The notes under the pieces are model-generated. The model saw only the letters and a list, made by a program, of their open reading frames with translations. It was not told the DNA's origin and did not search any database. DNA of 26,416 nt from an uncultured Marinilabiliaceae bacterium (lineage in GTDB: Bacteria > Bacteroidota > Bacteroidia > Bacteroidales > Marinilabiliaceae), in contig CAJONN010000022.1 of assembly GCA_905235955.1 (NCBI GenBank), forward strand, positions 1 to 26,416. Reading direction: 5' to 3'. Position 1 is the first letter of the stretch. Each line of letters opens with the position of its first letter. Of this stretch, positions 16,361 through 24,634 are shown piece after piece. A program made the position numbers and the translations under genes.

Positions 16361-17689
16361 ATGAAAAGACTGATAGAAACCATACGCAATATTTGGAGGA
16401 TCGAAGAGTTAAAGAACAGAATCCTAGCTACGCTGGGATTTCTGTTCATTTATCGCTTAGCTTCTTTCGTGGTTTTACCTGGTGTAAATCCTGAATATTT
16501 ATCAGCTCTCGATGAACAGACCAGCGATGGCGTCTTAAGTCTTTTGGATATGTTCTCGGGCGGTGCATTCTCGAATGCATCAGTAGTAGGCCTTGGTATA
16601 ATGCCGTATATTTCGGCATCTATCGTTGTTCAGTTGCTCGGTATGGTTATTCCATATTTTCAGCGCTTACAACGTGATGGCGAGAGCGGTAGGCGTAAGA
16701 TAAATCAGATAACTCGTATTCTGACCGTAGCTATCTTGGTTATTCAAGCTCCTTCTTATCTTGTCAACTTGTATCAAAAGCTCCCTTCTGAAGCTTTTGC
16801 TATCGATGGCGTTATGTTCCGTGTGTCAAGCACTATTATCTTGACAGCTGGTACTATGTTTGTAATGTGGCTCGGCGAGCGTATTACTGACAGAGGTATT
16901 GGCAATGGTATATCGCTCATCATTATGATTGGTATTATAGCTCGTCTGCCTCACTCATTGTTGGCAGAGTTCTCAAGTAAACTTGTATCAAACAACAGTG
17001 GTGGTTTGGTTATGTTTGTGCTCGAATTCCTCTTCCTTTTCTTCGTGTTTATTGGTTCGATAGCACTCGTTCAGGGTACACGTCGTATACCAGTACAATA
17101 CGCTAAACGCATCGAAGGAAATAAACAATATGGTGGAGTTCGTCAATACATTCCTCTGAAGGTGAATGCAGCAGGTGTAATGCCTATAATTTTTGCACAG
17201 GCTATAATGTTTTTGCCTATAGCATTCCTTGGTTATGCCACTCAGAATGCAGAGTCAAGTTGGGCATCATCTATTTTGTCAACATTCTCTGACTTTACAG
17301 GTTTCTGGTACAATTTCGTATTCGCATTGTTGATAATTGTGTTTACATATTTCTACACAGCTCTTATCATGAATCCACAGCAAATGGCTGAGGATATGAA
17401 ACGAAATGGTGGCTATATTCCGGGTGTTAAGCCTGGTAAGAAAACAGCAGAGTTTATTGATTCTATTATGTCAAAGATAACTTTGCCGGGTTCTATACTT
17501 CTTGCAATTGTGGCTATTTTGCCTGCATTTGCAACTATGGCAGGTGTCGAATCATCATTCGCTCAATTCTATGGAGGTACATCATTGCTTATCCTTGTTG
17601 GTGTGGTACTCGATACCCTTCAGCAAATAGAGAGCCATCTATTGATGCGCCACTATGACGGACTTATGAAGTCTGGAGCTTTGCACTAA
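16361..17689 (+). CDS. secY: Protein translocase subunit SecY
   Basis: Central channel of the SecYEG translocon in the inner membrane. The 442-residue product has ten hydrophobic segments and family motifs: the YRLASFVVLPGVNP opening, FSGGAFSNASVVGLGIMPYISASIVVQLL (plug and TM2 region, about 66-95), GERITDRGIGNGISLIIM (about 171-188), RRIPVQYAKR in the cytosolic loop, LKVNAAGVMPIIFAQ (about 266-280), and PGVKPGKKTAEFI. It is the last gene of the S10-spc series, followed at once by an intrinsic terminator. Confidence 0.97.
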   Translation: MKRLIETIRNIWRIEELKNRILATLGFLFIYRLASFVVLPGVNPEYLSALDEQTSDGVLSLLDMFSGGAFSNASVVGLGIMPYISASIVVQLLGMVIPYFQRLQRDGESGRRKINQITRILTVAILVIQAPSYLVNLYQKLPSEAFAIDGVMFRVSSTIILTAGTMFVMWLGERITDRGIGNGISLIIMIGIIARLPHSLLAEFSSKLVSNNSGGLVMFVLEFLFLFFVFIGSIALVQGTRRIPVQYAKRIEGNKQYGGVRQYIPLKVNAAGVMPIIFAQAIMFLPIAFLGYATQNAESSWASSILSTFSDFTGFWYNFVFALLIIVFTYFYTALIMNPQQMAEDMKRNGGYIPGVKPGKKTAEFIDSIMSKITLPGSILLAIVAILPAFATMAGVESSFAQFYGGTSLLILVGVVLDTLQQIESHLLMRHYDGLMKSGALH

Positions 17690-17710
17690 GCAATATTCCA
17701 CAGATATTTT

Positions 17711-17748
17711 AAAGTCCTTGAGCATTTTTTGTTCAAGGACTTTTTTTT
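17711..17748 (+). terminator. Intrinsic terminator after secY
   Basis: AAAGTCCTTGA (17711-17721) pairs with TCAAGGACTTT (17733-17743) around an 11-nt loop, and the T run extends to 17748. It ends the S10-spc transcript and separates it from the lipoprotein gene and the alpha cluster. Confidence 0.85.
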
Positions 17749-17825
17749 GTAACATAAACCTACTAAGTACGTATAAAAGTTTTGTCTTTCTTTCAAAAGT
17801 GTGAATAAAAATATCATTTATAATA

Positions 17826-18098
17826 ATGACTAAAATATCTCTATTAGTTCTGTTGCCTTTATTAGCAGCATGTGTAAACGGTGGTTCGGTAACTCAAAAT
17901 GCACAAAATGTAGTACCGATTGACACAATGAATGTTGATAGTATTGATAGTATTTTGATAGTGCAGATGTTGAATATGTTGAAGATGAGCAAAATTATCA
18001 AGAAATATATGCTGATGACTTTGCTATCGACGAACTTGGTACAACTATATCAACGCGTTTTCATTGTACTGATACAACTTTTGTACGTCAGCAAGTGA
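17826..18098 (+). pseudogene. 5' fragment of a frameshifted DUF4846-like lipoprotein gene
   Basis: The first ~42 residues look like a normal lipoprotein start: MTKISLLVLLPLLAAC, where LAAC is a lipobox with Cys at about residue 16, then a polar Asn/Asp/Ser-rich linker. After the run of four T at 17953-17956 the frame becomes unlike a protein of this type (repeated Leu/Met/Lys) and ends at 18098. The -1 frame is open from 17951 and encodes YFDSADVEYVEDEQNY and onward, in continuity with the next entry. One added T gives D-S-I-F-D-S-A-D-V-E. The best reading is one gene, 17826-18781, broken by a single-base deletion or by a sequence error. No convincing promoter of its own is visible; TTTG at 17781-17784 has no matching -7 element. 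Confidence 0.6.
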
Positions 18099-18781
18099 CG
18101 GATGGTAGTTTCGCCGATTATTTGTTGCATAAAATGCCATTGCGTCCGCATGGAACATATTGTCATTATTGGGATGGCGATGTGAAAGTATGGGGATATA
18201 CAGCAGCAGTTGTTGATATGGATATAGATAATGAAGACTTGCAACAATGTGCCGATGCTGTTATGCGTTTGCGTGGCGAATATCTTTTTTCATCGAAGCA
18301 ATATGACAAAATGCACTTCAACTTTACCAACGGATTCTGTTGCGACTTTGTTACGTGGGCCGAAGGTAGTAGAGTGGGCATAAGTGGCAATAAAACATGG
18401 TGGCGCAATGGTGCTGCTCAGAAAGATTATTCATATAGAAACTTTAGGAAATGGATGAAGATGGTGTTTTATTATGCAGGCACACTTAGTTTGTCGCGCG
18501 AACTGAAACCAGTAAAAATAGAAGATGTGCAAATAGGCGACGTGCTTATCAGAGGTGGTTCACCGGGACATGCAGAGATAATAGTAGATGTATACAAAAA
18601 CGAGGCAAAACGCGAAGTGAAATTGATGCTTGCGCAAAGTTATATGCCAGCACAAGAAACAGAGATACTATACACATCATCCAATAAATCGCCATATCAC
18701 ACCATTAGTTATGATCAAGATATAATATATACTACATCGTGGGACTTTGGTATTGATGAAATAAAGCGTTTTGTTGAATAG
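18095..18781 (+). CDS. DUF4846-like protein, main part of the frameshifted lipoprotein gene
   Basis: 228 codons from a GTG that is probably not the true start; the same frame runs back to 17951. The sequence looks like the Bacteroidota DUF4846 family, function unknown: SFADYLLHKMPLRPHGTYCHYWDG (residues about 5-28), LQQCADAVMRLRGEYLF, the FTNGFCCDFVTWAEGSRV segment, then IGDVLIRGGSPGHAEIIVDV (about 148-167) and MLAQSYMPAQETEIL (about 178-192). The GD-x-x-I-x-x-G-S-P-G-H-A core and the QSYMPAQE motif are why I name the family. Joined to the upstream lipobox the product would be a lipoprotein of about 318 residues. It sits between secY and infA, a position often held by map in this group. No other gene is near enough to suggest a role. 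Confidence 0.6.
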   Translation: MTDGSFADYLLHKMPLRPHGTYCHYWDGDVKVWGYTAAVVDMDIDNEDLQQCADAVMRLRGEYLFSSKQYDKMHFNFTNGFCCDFVTWAEGSRVGISGNKTWWRNGAAQKDYSYRNFRKWMKMVFYYAGTLSLSRELKPVKIEDVQIGDVLIRGGSPGHAEIIVDVYKNEAKREVKLMLAQSYMPAQETEILYTSSNKSPYHTISYDQDIIYTTSWDFGIDEIKRFVE

Positions 18782-18791
18782 ATAATAGAAT

Positions 18792-18817
18792 AAAAAAGAA
18801 CATTTAGGCTTTTTTTT
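18792..18817 (+). terminator. Weak AT-rich terminator-like hairpin after the DUF4846-like gene
   Basis: AAAAAAG (18792-18798) can pair with CTTTTTT (18809-18815), followed by further T. It has only one G-C pair, so termination strength is doubtful, but it lies 10 nt after the stop codon and before the next promoter. Confidence 0.25.
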
Positions 18818-18828
18818 CAAGCAAGTGG

Positions 18829-18857
18829 TTGTAAAAGAAAAATTTGTATTATCTTTG
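18829..18857 (+). promoter_or_regulatory. Promoter of the alpha cluster (infA to rplQ)
   Basis: TTG at 18829-18831, an 18-bp spacer and TATCTTTG at 18850-18857 fit the Bacteroidota promoter. The leader to infA would be about 45 nt. It shows that infA-rpmJ-rpsM-rpsK-rpsD-rpoA-rplQ is transcribed separately from the S10-spc genes, which end at the secY terminator. Confidence 0.7.
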
Positions 18858-18910
18858 CACCCGAATTATAATGAGAAATAATATACAAAAACTTATTTAT
18901 TAAGTATTAT

Positions 18911-19129
18911 ATGCCAAAACAGTCGTCAATAGAACAAGACGGAATAATCAAGGAGGCTCTCTCTAATGCGATGTTCAGAGTAGAGTTGGAGAATGGGTTG
19001 GTAATAACAGCTCATATATCAGGTAAAATGCGAATGAATTATATTAAGATTTTGCCGGGCGACAAAGTGAAGGTAGAGATTTCTCCTTATGATTTGACTA
19101 AAGGTAGAATTTCTTATCGCTACAAATAA
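18911..19129 (+). CDS. infA: Translation initiation factor IF-1
   Basis: Binds the A site of the 30S subunit and supports IF-2 and IF-3 in start selection. The 72-residue product is a single OB fold with the family hallmarks: [27 protein letters not shown] (about 3-29), [39 protein letters not shown]. Length is standard. First gene of the alpha transcript; rpmJ follows after 7 nt. Confidence 0.97.
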   Translation: MPKQSSIEQDGIIKEALSNAMFRVELENGLVITAHISGKMRMNYIKILPGDKVKVEISPYDLTKGRISYRYK

Positions 19130-19136
19130 ATAAAAG

Positions 19137-19253
19137 ATGAAAGTTAGAGCATCTATTAAGAAAAGAAGTGCTGATTGTAAGATAGTCAGCCGTAAGGGTC
19201 ACTTGTATGTAATATGCAAGAAGAATCCTAAGTTTAAACAACGTCAAGGTTAA
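19137..19253 (+). CDS. rpmJ: 50S ribosomal protein L36 (bL36)
   Basis: Smallest ribosomal protein, buried in the large subunit near the L7/L12 base. The 38 residues start [20 protein letters not shown] and end [11 protein letters not shown], matching the family throughout. The usual zinc site (Cys11, Cys14, Cys27, His33) is partly lost: Cys14 and Cys27 remain but position 11 is Ser and position 33 is Phe or Lys, so zinc binding is unlikely. Located between infA and rpsM, its usual place. Confidence 0.93.
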   Translation: MKVRASIKKRSADCKIVSRKGHLYVICKKNPKFKQRQG

Positions 19254-19279
19254 TTAATTAAAACAGAAGAAGTTAAGTT

Positions 19280-19657
19280 ATGGCAAGAATTGCTGGTGTC
19301 GATGTGCCATCTAATAAGATTGGCGAAATCGCATTGACTTACATCTACGGTATCGGTCGGAACATATCTGTCGAAATTCTCAAGGAGGCCGGAATTGACC
19401 GTAATGTAAAAGTAAAGGATTGGACTGATGCACAGATTCAGAAAGTCCGTGAAATTATTGGTGCTAAGTACAAGGTAGAAGGCGAGCTTCGTTCAGAGGT
19501 TCAGATGAACATCAAGCGACTAATGGATATTGGTTGCTACAGAGGAATTCGTCATCGTCTTGGTTTGCCAGTTCGTGGTCAGTCGACTAAGAACAACGCA
19601 CGTACTCGTAAGGGTAAGAAGAAGACAGTTGCAAACAAGAAAAAGGCTACTAAATAA
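19280..19657 (+). CDS. rpsM: 30S ribosomal protein S13 (uS13)
   Basis: Head protein that contacts L5 and the P-site tRNA. The 125-residue product begins [26 protein letters not shown], with the helix-hairpin-helix region, [43 protein letters not shown] (about 73-115) and a Lys-rich tail that reaches toward the tRNA. Length is standard; 12 nt before rpsK. Confidence 0.97.
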   Translation: MARIAGVDVPSNKIGEIALTYIYGIGRNISVEILKEAGIDRNVKVKDWTDAQIQKVREIIGAKYKVEGELRSEVQMNIKRLMDIGCYRGIRHRLGLPVRGQSTKNNARTRKGKKKTVANKKKATK

Positions 19658-19669
19658 TTGAACTGAATT

Positions 19670-20059
19670 ATGGCTAAGAAATCAGGAAATCTGAAGAAGA
19701 GAGTAGTAAACGTTGAGGCTGTAGGTCAGGCTCATATCCACTCTTCTTTCAACAATATCATCATCACTCTTACAAATCAGCAAGGTCAGGCTATTTCATG
19801 GTCGAGCGCTGGTAAGATGAACTTCAAAGGTTCAAAGAAGAACACTCCTTATGCTGCACAAACAGCAGCAGCAGACTGCGCAAAGGTTGCTTACGATCTT
19901 GGTTTGCGCAAAGTAAAAGCATACGTAAAGGGTCCGGGCAATGGTCGTGAGTCGGCTATTCGTGCCATTCATGCAGCAGGTATTGAGGTTACAGAAATAA
20001 TAGACGTAACTCCACTGCCACATAATGGTTGTCGTCCTCCAAAACGTAGAAGAGTGTAA
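19670..20059 (+). CDS. rpsK: 30S ribosomal protein S11 (uS11)
   Basis: Platform protein next to S7 and the E site, near the 3' end of 16S rRNA. The 129-residue product contains [30 protein letters not shown] (about 18-47), [16 protein letters not shown], the [22 protein letters not shown] segment (about 87-108), and the basic end [18 protein letters not shown]. Length is standard. A 150-nt non-coding stretch follows. Confidence 0.97.
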   Translation: MAKKSGNLKKRVVNVEAVGQAHIHSSFNNIIITLTNQQGQAISWSSAGKMNFKGSKKNTPYAAQTAAADCAKVAYDLGLRKVKAYVKGPGNGRESAIRAIHAAGIEVTEIIDVTPLPHNGCRPPKRRRV

Positions 20060-20068
20060 TCAAATTTT

Positions 20069-20201
20069 GTAATTATTTAATTACTAGTTATAATAGATTT
20101 TTGATTTGGATTTTGAATAATGATTGGTTATATGATTTAAAACTTATAATCTTACGGCTGCCATATTCATCATTTAGATCAAAATTTTAAAAATCAAAAA
20201 T
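20069..20201 (+). promoter_or_regulatory. Non-coding rpsD leader with inverted repeats
   Basis: The 150-nt gap between rpsK and rpsD is the longest inside any of the ribosomal transcripts here. It holds a palindrome GTAATTA (20069-20075) with TAATTAC (20078-20084), and a perfect 11-bp pair ATTTTTGATTT (20097-20107) with AAATCAAAAAT (20191-20201) that encloses 83 nt and ends 8 nt before the rpsD ATG. Inside it AATGAT (near 20118) can pair with ATCATT (near 20169). I found no TAnnTTTG promoter within. S4, the rpsD product, is the usual regulator of alpha operons, which makes this a candidate S4-responsive leader; AT content makes chance pairing possible. Confidence 0.4.
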
Positions 20202-20209
20202 TAGTTACA

Positions 20210-20815
20210 ATGGCTAGATACATTGGTCCTAAGACGCGTATTGCACGCCGCTTTGGCGAAGCAATTTTTGGCTCAGACAAAGTGTTCGAGAAGAGAAATT
20301 ACCCTCCCGGACAGCATGGTCAGAACCGTCGCAAGAAGACAAGTGAGTATGGTTCTCAGCTTGATGAGAAGCAGAAAGTGAAATACACTTATGGTGTATT
20401 GGAACGTCAGTTCCGTAAGATTTATGCAGATGCAAAGAGAATAAAAGGTGTTACCGGTGAGGTATTGCTTAGCCTTCTCGAAAGCCGTCTCGACAACGTA
20501 GTATTCAGACTTGGAATAGCACCTACCCGTGCAGCAGCCAGACAGTTGGTAGGTCACCGTCATATTGTAGTTGATGGTGAAGTAGTAAATATTCCATCGT
20601 ATCGCGTTAAAGCAGGTCAGGTTGTCGGAGTGCGTGAAAAGTCTAAGTCACTTGAAGTGATAACAGACTCTTTGGCATCTCATTCAGCATCTAAGTATTC
20701 ATGGTTGGAGTGGGATAAAAACACATTGTCAGGTAAATTCTTGAATAGACCTGAGAGAAGTGATATTCCTGAACACTTCCAAGAGCAGTTGATCGTCGAT
20801 TTGTATTCTAAATAA
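20210..20815 (+). CDS. rpsD: 30S ribosomal protein S4, zinc-free form (uS4)
   Basis: Primary 16S-binding protein at the five-way junction of the 5' domain and a frequent autoregulator of alpha operons. The 201-residue product has [62 protein letters not shown] (about 30-72), and the S4 RNA-binding domain [47 protein letters not shown] (about 92-138). The N-terminal Cys zinc site of some S4 proteins is absent. Length is standard; rpoA follows after 9 nt. Confidence 0.97.
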   Translation: MARYIGPKTRIARRFGEAIFGSDKVFEKRNYPPGQHGQNRRKKTSEYGSQLDEKQKVKYTYGVLERQFRKIYADAKRIKGVTGEVLLSLLESRLDNVVFRLGIAPTRAAARQLVGHRHIVVDGEVVNIPSYRVKAGQVVGVREKSKSLEVITDSLASHSASKYSWLEWDKNTLSGKFLNRPERSDIPEHFQEQLIVDLYSK

Positions 20816-20824
20816 TTAATTCTT

Positions 20825-21817
20825 ATGGCAATTTTAGCTTTCCAAAAACCAGACAAGGTTATAATGCTCGAGAATGACGACAAAGTCGGTCGTTTCGAAT
20901 TCCGTCCTCTTGAGCCGGGATATGGTATCACAATTGGAAATGCCTTAAGAAGAATACTTATTTCCTCCCTTGAGGGCTACGCAATTACGACGATAAAAAT
21001 TGATGGCGTAGAACATGAGTTTGCTACCATTCCGGGTGTTGTAGACGATGTAACCCAGATCATCCTTAACCTCAAACAAGTATGCCTTAAGCAAATAGTT
21101 TCAGGTGTTGACAGTGAGAAGGTTACTATCCACATTTCTGGACAAGAGCAAATAACTGCAGGCGATTTCAATAAGTTTATGCACTCATTTGAAGTGCTTA
21201 ACCCAGAGCTCGTTATCTGCAACCTCAATCCTGAGGTGAATTTCAATATGACATTCACCATCGGTAAGGGTCGCGGTTATGTTCCGAGCGAAGAAAATGC
21301 TCCAGCAGAAGAAGAACTTGGTGTTATCGCTATCGATTCAATCCATACCCCCATCCGCAACGTAAAGTATTCTGTTGAAAACTATCGTGTGGAGCAACAA
21401 ACTGACTATGAAAAGTTGGTTATTGAAGTACAAACCAATGGCTCTATTCATCCTAAAGATGCCTTGAAAGAGGCTGCTAAAATCTTGATATACCACTTCA
21501 TGCTTTTCTCTGACGAAAAGATAACTATGGAAGATGGCGACAAGGGTAATAGCGAAGAGTTTGATGAAGAGATACTTCATATGCGTCAGTTGCTTAAGAC
21601 ACGTTTGGTTGATATGGATCTTTCGGTCCGTGCACTCAACTGCTTGAAAGCTGCTGATGTTGATACTTTGGGCGAACTCGTTACTTATCACAGAAACGAC
21701 TTGCTCAAGTTCCGTAACTTCGGTAAAAAGTCGCTCACCGAGTTGGACGACCTATTGGTTAATCTCGGTTTGTCGTTCGGTATGGACACCGCGAAGTATA
21801 AACTTGATAAAGATTAA
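20825..21817 (+). CDS. rpoA: DNA-directed RNA polymerase subunit alpha
   Basis: Dimer scaffold for beta and beta prime, and target of activators and UP elements through its C-domain. The 330-residue product has the N-domain assembly motif [28 protein letters not shown] (about 24-51), [16 protein letters not shown] (about 62-77), and the dimerisation part to about 240. The C-domain (about 255-330) has [22 protein letters not shown] and [22 protein letters not shown], with the Arg, Asn, Cys, Leu and Lys that bind DNA in E. coli all kept. Length is standard. Confidence 0.98.
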   Translation: MAILAFQKPDKVIMLENDDKVGRFEFRPLEPGYGITIGNALRRILISSLEGYAITTIKIDGVEHEFATIPGVVDDVTQIILNLKQVCLKQIVSGVDSEKVTIHISGQEQITAGDFNKFMHSFEVLNPELVICNLNPEVNFNMTFTIGKGRGYVPSEENAPAEEELGVIAIDSIHTPIRNVKYSVENYRVEQQTDYEKLVIEVQTNGSIHPKDALKEAAKILIYHFMLFSDEKITMEDGDKGNSEEFDEEILHMRQLLKTRLVDMDLSVRALNCLKAADVDTLGELVTYHRNDLLKFRNFGKKSLTELDDLLVNLGLSFGMDTAKYKLDKD

Positions 21818-21824
21818 AATTACG

Positions 21825-22307
21825 ATGAGACATAATAAGAATTTCAATCATCTTGGTCGCACAAGTGCTCACCGTAAGGCTTTGTTGGCAAACTTGGCAA
21901 TATCTTTGATACAACATAAACGTATCAAAACTACTCTTGCTAAGGCTAAGGCTTTGCGTTCGTATGTTGAGCCTTTGATTACAAAGACTAAGAATCTGAC
22001 AACTGTAGACGAACAACGCAATGCTCAGCGCCTTGTGTTTAGCTACTTGCAGAACAACGACGCAGTAAAAGAGCTCTTTACTGAAATAAGCGGTAAAGTA
22101 GCAACCCGTAATGGTGGTTACACTCGTATCCTCAAACTCGGCAACCGCGTTGGTGATGCAGCTGAAGTTTGCTACATCGAACTTGTTGATTACAATGCCA
22201 ATATGATTTCTGCTCCTAAGGCTGAAGCTACTGAAAAGAAGCGTACTCGCCGTAGCAGCAAGAAAAAGGCTGAAGCTACTGAAGCACCTGCACCAGCAGC
22301 TGAATAA
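21825..22307 (+). CDS. rplQ: 50S ribosomal protein L17 (bL17)
   Basis: Sits near the tunnel exit of the large subunit. The 160-residue reading starts [25 protein letters not shown], with [21 protein letters not shown] and [25 protein letters not shown], the full family core (to about 125). A C-terminal tail of about 35 residues, rich in Ala, Lys, Glu and Pro, is longer than in E. coli; similar low-complexity tails occur in related species. The start at 21825 lies 7 nt after rpoA; an upstream in-frame ATG inside rpoA is not credible. Confidence 0.96.
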   Translation: MRHNKNFNHLGRTSAHRKALLANLAISLIQHKRIKTTLAKAKALRSYVEPLITKTKNLTTVDEQRNAQRLVFSYLQNNDAVKELFTEISGKVATRNGGYTRILKLGNRVGDAAEVCYIELVDYNANMISAPKAEATEKKRTRRSSKKKAEATEAPAPAAE

Positions 22308-22310
22308 TAT

Positions 22311-22369
22311 AATGTAGTTTCATTCTACATTGATGGGCTCATTCGCACACAAAGCGAGTGAGCCTTTTT
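22311..22369 (+). terminator. Tandem hairpin terminator after rplQ
   Basis: A small stem AATGTAG (22311-22317) with CTACATT (22325-22331) is followed by the main one: GGCTCATTCGC (22336-22346) with GCGAGTGAGCC (22354-22364), 11 bp including one G-U pair, loop ACACAAA, then five T (22365-22369). It ends the alpha transcript. Confidence 0.85.
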
Positions 22370-22405
22370 CTTGTTTGTTGTATGTAGTTATTGGCTGAAA
22401 AGGAT

Positions 22406-22413
22406 TATCTTTG
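22406..22413 (+). promoter_or_regulatory. Promoter -7 element for the envelope operon
   Basis: TATCTTTG, identical to three other -7 elements in the window, 21 nt before the ATG at 22435. No good TTG/TTTG is found at the right distance upstream, so the -33 element is weak or absent. Confidence 0.45.
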
Positions 22414-22434
22414 TAGGCAAAATTTAGGTCTGAA

Positions 22435-23283
22435 ATGTTGATGCGCTATATATCTATTCTTATTTCATTAATGGTTATTTCGGCTTGCAACAAAAGCGAA
22501 ATATCTCAACCTATAGCTTCGGTAGGCGGAGTGATACTCACACGTGCTGAACTCGTATCGGAAATACCGCCAATGTCGTCGGCAGAGGATAGCACTATTG
22601 TTGCTGATGAGTATATTCACCGGTGGATCACTCAACAAGTTATGTTGCAAAAAGCTGAGCTAAACCTCAATGATGACGATCTTGATGTAGAGAGAAATGT
22701 AGAAGAGTATAGGCGTGCATTACTTGTTGAGCGTTATCAGCAAAAACTTGTAGATCAGAAGTTTAATCCTGTTGTTTCTGATGCTGACATTGAGGCTTAT
22801 TATAATGAAATGCGCAAAAGTTTTAAACTCAATGAAGCAATAATGAAAGGTGTTATGGCCGTTGTACCCAAAGATGCACCTGATATTAAGAGCTTAGTAA
22901 AATGGCTACAATTTTCTAAAGATGAAGATTATAGCAACGTAGAAAAATATCTCTTCAACTTTTCGCACAATTACGTTATCTCTACTGATAAATGGATAAA
23001 ATTGTCGTCGGTAAAAAACTTTATTCCAACTGATAAGCAACCATCTGACCAATCGCTATATCGGGGTAGGGTGTTTGAATGTAAGGACGACAATAATGTA
23101 TACCTTATTTCGGTGCAGCAAATAATTTCTGCAGATGAATATGCACCAATTGAATACGTTCATGATAAGATAAATTTGATTTTGGTTAATAAACAAAAGA
23201 TAGAATTCATCAGAAAATTGAGTTCAGAACTTTACAACGAAGCTCTGAAAAATAATATGATAAAGTACTATACAAATGAATAA
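22435..23283 (+). CDS. Peptidyl-prolyl isomerase-like lipoprotein (SurA_N-like, no clear parvulin domain)
   Basis: The 282-residue product begins with a short hydrophobic segment and a lipobox-like VISAC (Cys at about residue 18), so it should be a periplasm-facing lipoprotein. Residues about 24-140 follow the SurA/PpiC N-terminal pattern: IASVGGVILTRAELVSEIP, a run of helices with WITQQVMLQKAELNL, VERNVEEYRRALLVERYQQKLV and the SDADIEAYYNEM element that usually leads into the parvulin domain. What follows does not show the parvulin signature (G-G-x-L-G-W and F.P.F), so it is probably a chaperone rather than an active isomerase. Start could be 22435 or the ATG at 22441. It overlaps the next gene by 8 nt, indicating translational coupling with the SurA-like protein. 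Confidence 0.7.
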   Translation: MLMRYISILISLMVISACNKSEISQPIASVGGVILTRAELVSEIPPMSSAEDSTIVADEYIHRWITQQVMLQKAELNLNDDDLDVERNVEEYRRALLVERYQQKLVDQKFNPVVSDADIEAYYNEMRKSFKLNEAIMKGVMAVVPKDAPDIKSLVKWLQFSKDEDYSNVEKYLFNFSHNYVISTDKWIKLSSVKNFIPTDKQPSDQSLYRGRVFECKDDNNVYLISVQQIISADEYAPIEYVHDKINLILVNKQKIEFIRKLSSELYNEALKNNMIKYYTNE

Positions 23284-24634
23284 TTTTTCGAAACTTCTTT
23301 CGGCTATTGCATTGGCAATGTGCATGTTGCCATTGTATGCTGAAGCACAGCGAACAGTTATAGACGATGTTGTTGCCATAGTGGGCGATGATGCCATTTT
23401 GCGTTCAGATATCGAACAACAATATGAACAAGCCCTCATCGATGGAGCAAACTATGGTGGTGATATGAAATGCCATATTTTTGAGCAACTTCTTATTCAA
23501 AAACTTATGGTCAATCAGGCCAATATCGATAGTATTACGGTAACCGATAGTGAGGTGGCATCACAAGTTGACCAACGTCTCAACTATTTTATTCAGCAAG
23601 TTGGTGGACAGGATAAACTTGAAGAGTACTTCAACAAACCATATATGCAGATAAAACGCGATCAGATGGAAGTTGTTCGTACACAAATACTTACACAACG
23701 TATGCAGAGTAAGATAACTGAAAATGTGAAGATAACACCAGCTGAAATACGCACATATTATTCGCAAATGTCGACAGATAGCATACCATATATTAGTGCT
23801 CAGTATGAGATACAACAGATAGTTGTCTATCCGTCGGTACAACAAAAAGAGATTGACCGTATAAAAGATAAGTTGCGTGACTTCCAGCGTCAGGTGGCTG
23901 AAGGACGCGACTTTGCAACACTTGCTGTGCTTTACTCTGAAGATCAGGGTAGTGCCTCGCGTGGTGGCGACCTTGGTTGGTATTCAAAGGCAGGTTTCGT
24001 ACCTGAATTTTCAGCCGCAGCTTTCAACTTGCAAGAAAAAGGTAAGGTGTCAAAAATAGTAGAGACTGAATTTGGCTATCATATCATTCAGCTCATCGAC
24101 CGTAAAGGTGACCGTATCAATGTGCGTCACATTTTGATGAAACCTAAAATTGATGCCGAAAATAGAAATAAAGCTATAGAATGGCTCGATACTGTATCAT
24201 CGTTTTTGAAGTCAGAAAAAATAACTTTTGAAGAGGCAGCAATGCGTTTTTCTATGGATAAAGATACACGCAATAATGGTGGTGTAATATTAAATTCCAA
24301 CGATGGCTCGGTGCGAATGCAAATATCTGACCTGCCAGCCGAAATAGCTAAAGCAATACAAGGTTTGGAAGTCGGTCAGTTCTCTAAGCCATTTCAGATG
24401 ATAGACGAAAGAAGAGGCAAAGAAACTTGGCGCATTGTGAAACTCAAAGCACGCCATGAGCCACATCGTGCTAATATGAAAGACGACTATAGCTTGCTCC
24501 AAGGAATAATGGAAGAGAGAAAGAAAAAAGATGTTCTCGACCAATGGATACGCGACCATCAGCGCAATATTTATGTCAATATATCGCCAGAGTGGAGAGA
24601 TTGCAAATTTCAATATGATGGTTGGGTGAAATGA
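23276..24634 (+). CDS. SurA-like periplasmic peptidyl-prolyl cis-trans isomerase and chaperone
   Basis: Chaperone that escorts outer-membrane proteins through the periplasm. The 452-residue product has a signal peptide (about 1-25, ending LYAEAQ), a SurA_N domain (about 28-165: IDDVVAIVGDDAILRSDIEQQ near 30-50, ITPAEIRTYYSQM near 160) and two parvulin domains. The first (about 180-280) has GRDFATLAVLYSEDQGSASRGGDLGWYSKAGFVPEF and ETEFGYHIIQLIDRKGDRI; the second (about 284-390) has VRHILMKP, FEEAAMRFSMDKDTRNNGG and the GQFSKPF motif. It is the middle gene of a three-gene envelope operon and its stop overlaps the next gene. Called SurA-like; orthology to E. coli SurA is by domain plan only. Confidence 0.88.
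   Translation: MNNFSKLLSAIALAMCMLPLYAEAQRTVIDDVVAIVGDDAILRSDIEQQYEQALIDGANYGGDMKCHIFEQLLIQKLMVNQANIDSITVTDSEVASQVDQRLNYFIQQVGGQDKLEEYFNKPYMQIKRDQMEVVRTQILTQRMQSKITENVKITPAEIRTYYSQMSTDSIPYISAQYEIQQIVVYPSVQQKEIDRIKDKLRDFQRQVAEGRDFATLAVLYSEDQGSASRGGDLGWYSKAGFVPEFSAAAFNLQEKGKVSKIVETEFGYHIIQLIDRKGDRINVRHILMKPKIDAENRNKAIEWLDTVSSFLKSEKITFEEAAMRFSMDKDTRNNGGVILNSNDGSVRMQISDLPAEIAKAIQGLEVGQFSKPFQMIDERRGKETWRIVKLKARHEPHRANMKDDYSLLQGIMEERKKKDVLDQWIRDHQRNIYVNISPEWRDCKFQYDGWVK

Noticed and set aside
17950..17960. Programmed frameshifting in the lipoprotein gene
   Set aside because: AGT-ATT-TTG does not give a canonical slippery heptamer in the reading frame, and I noticed no convincing downstream stem; indel is the simpler reading.
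20100..20165. Internal promoter before rpsD (TTTG near 20112 with TAATCTTA near 20147)
   Set aside because: The -7 match is poor and the spacing (about 29 bp or more) is too long compared with the other promoters in the window.
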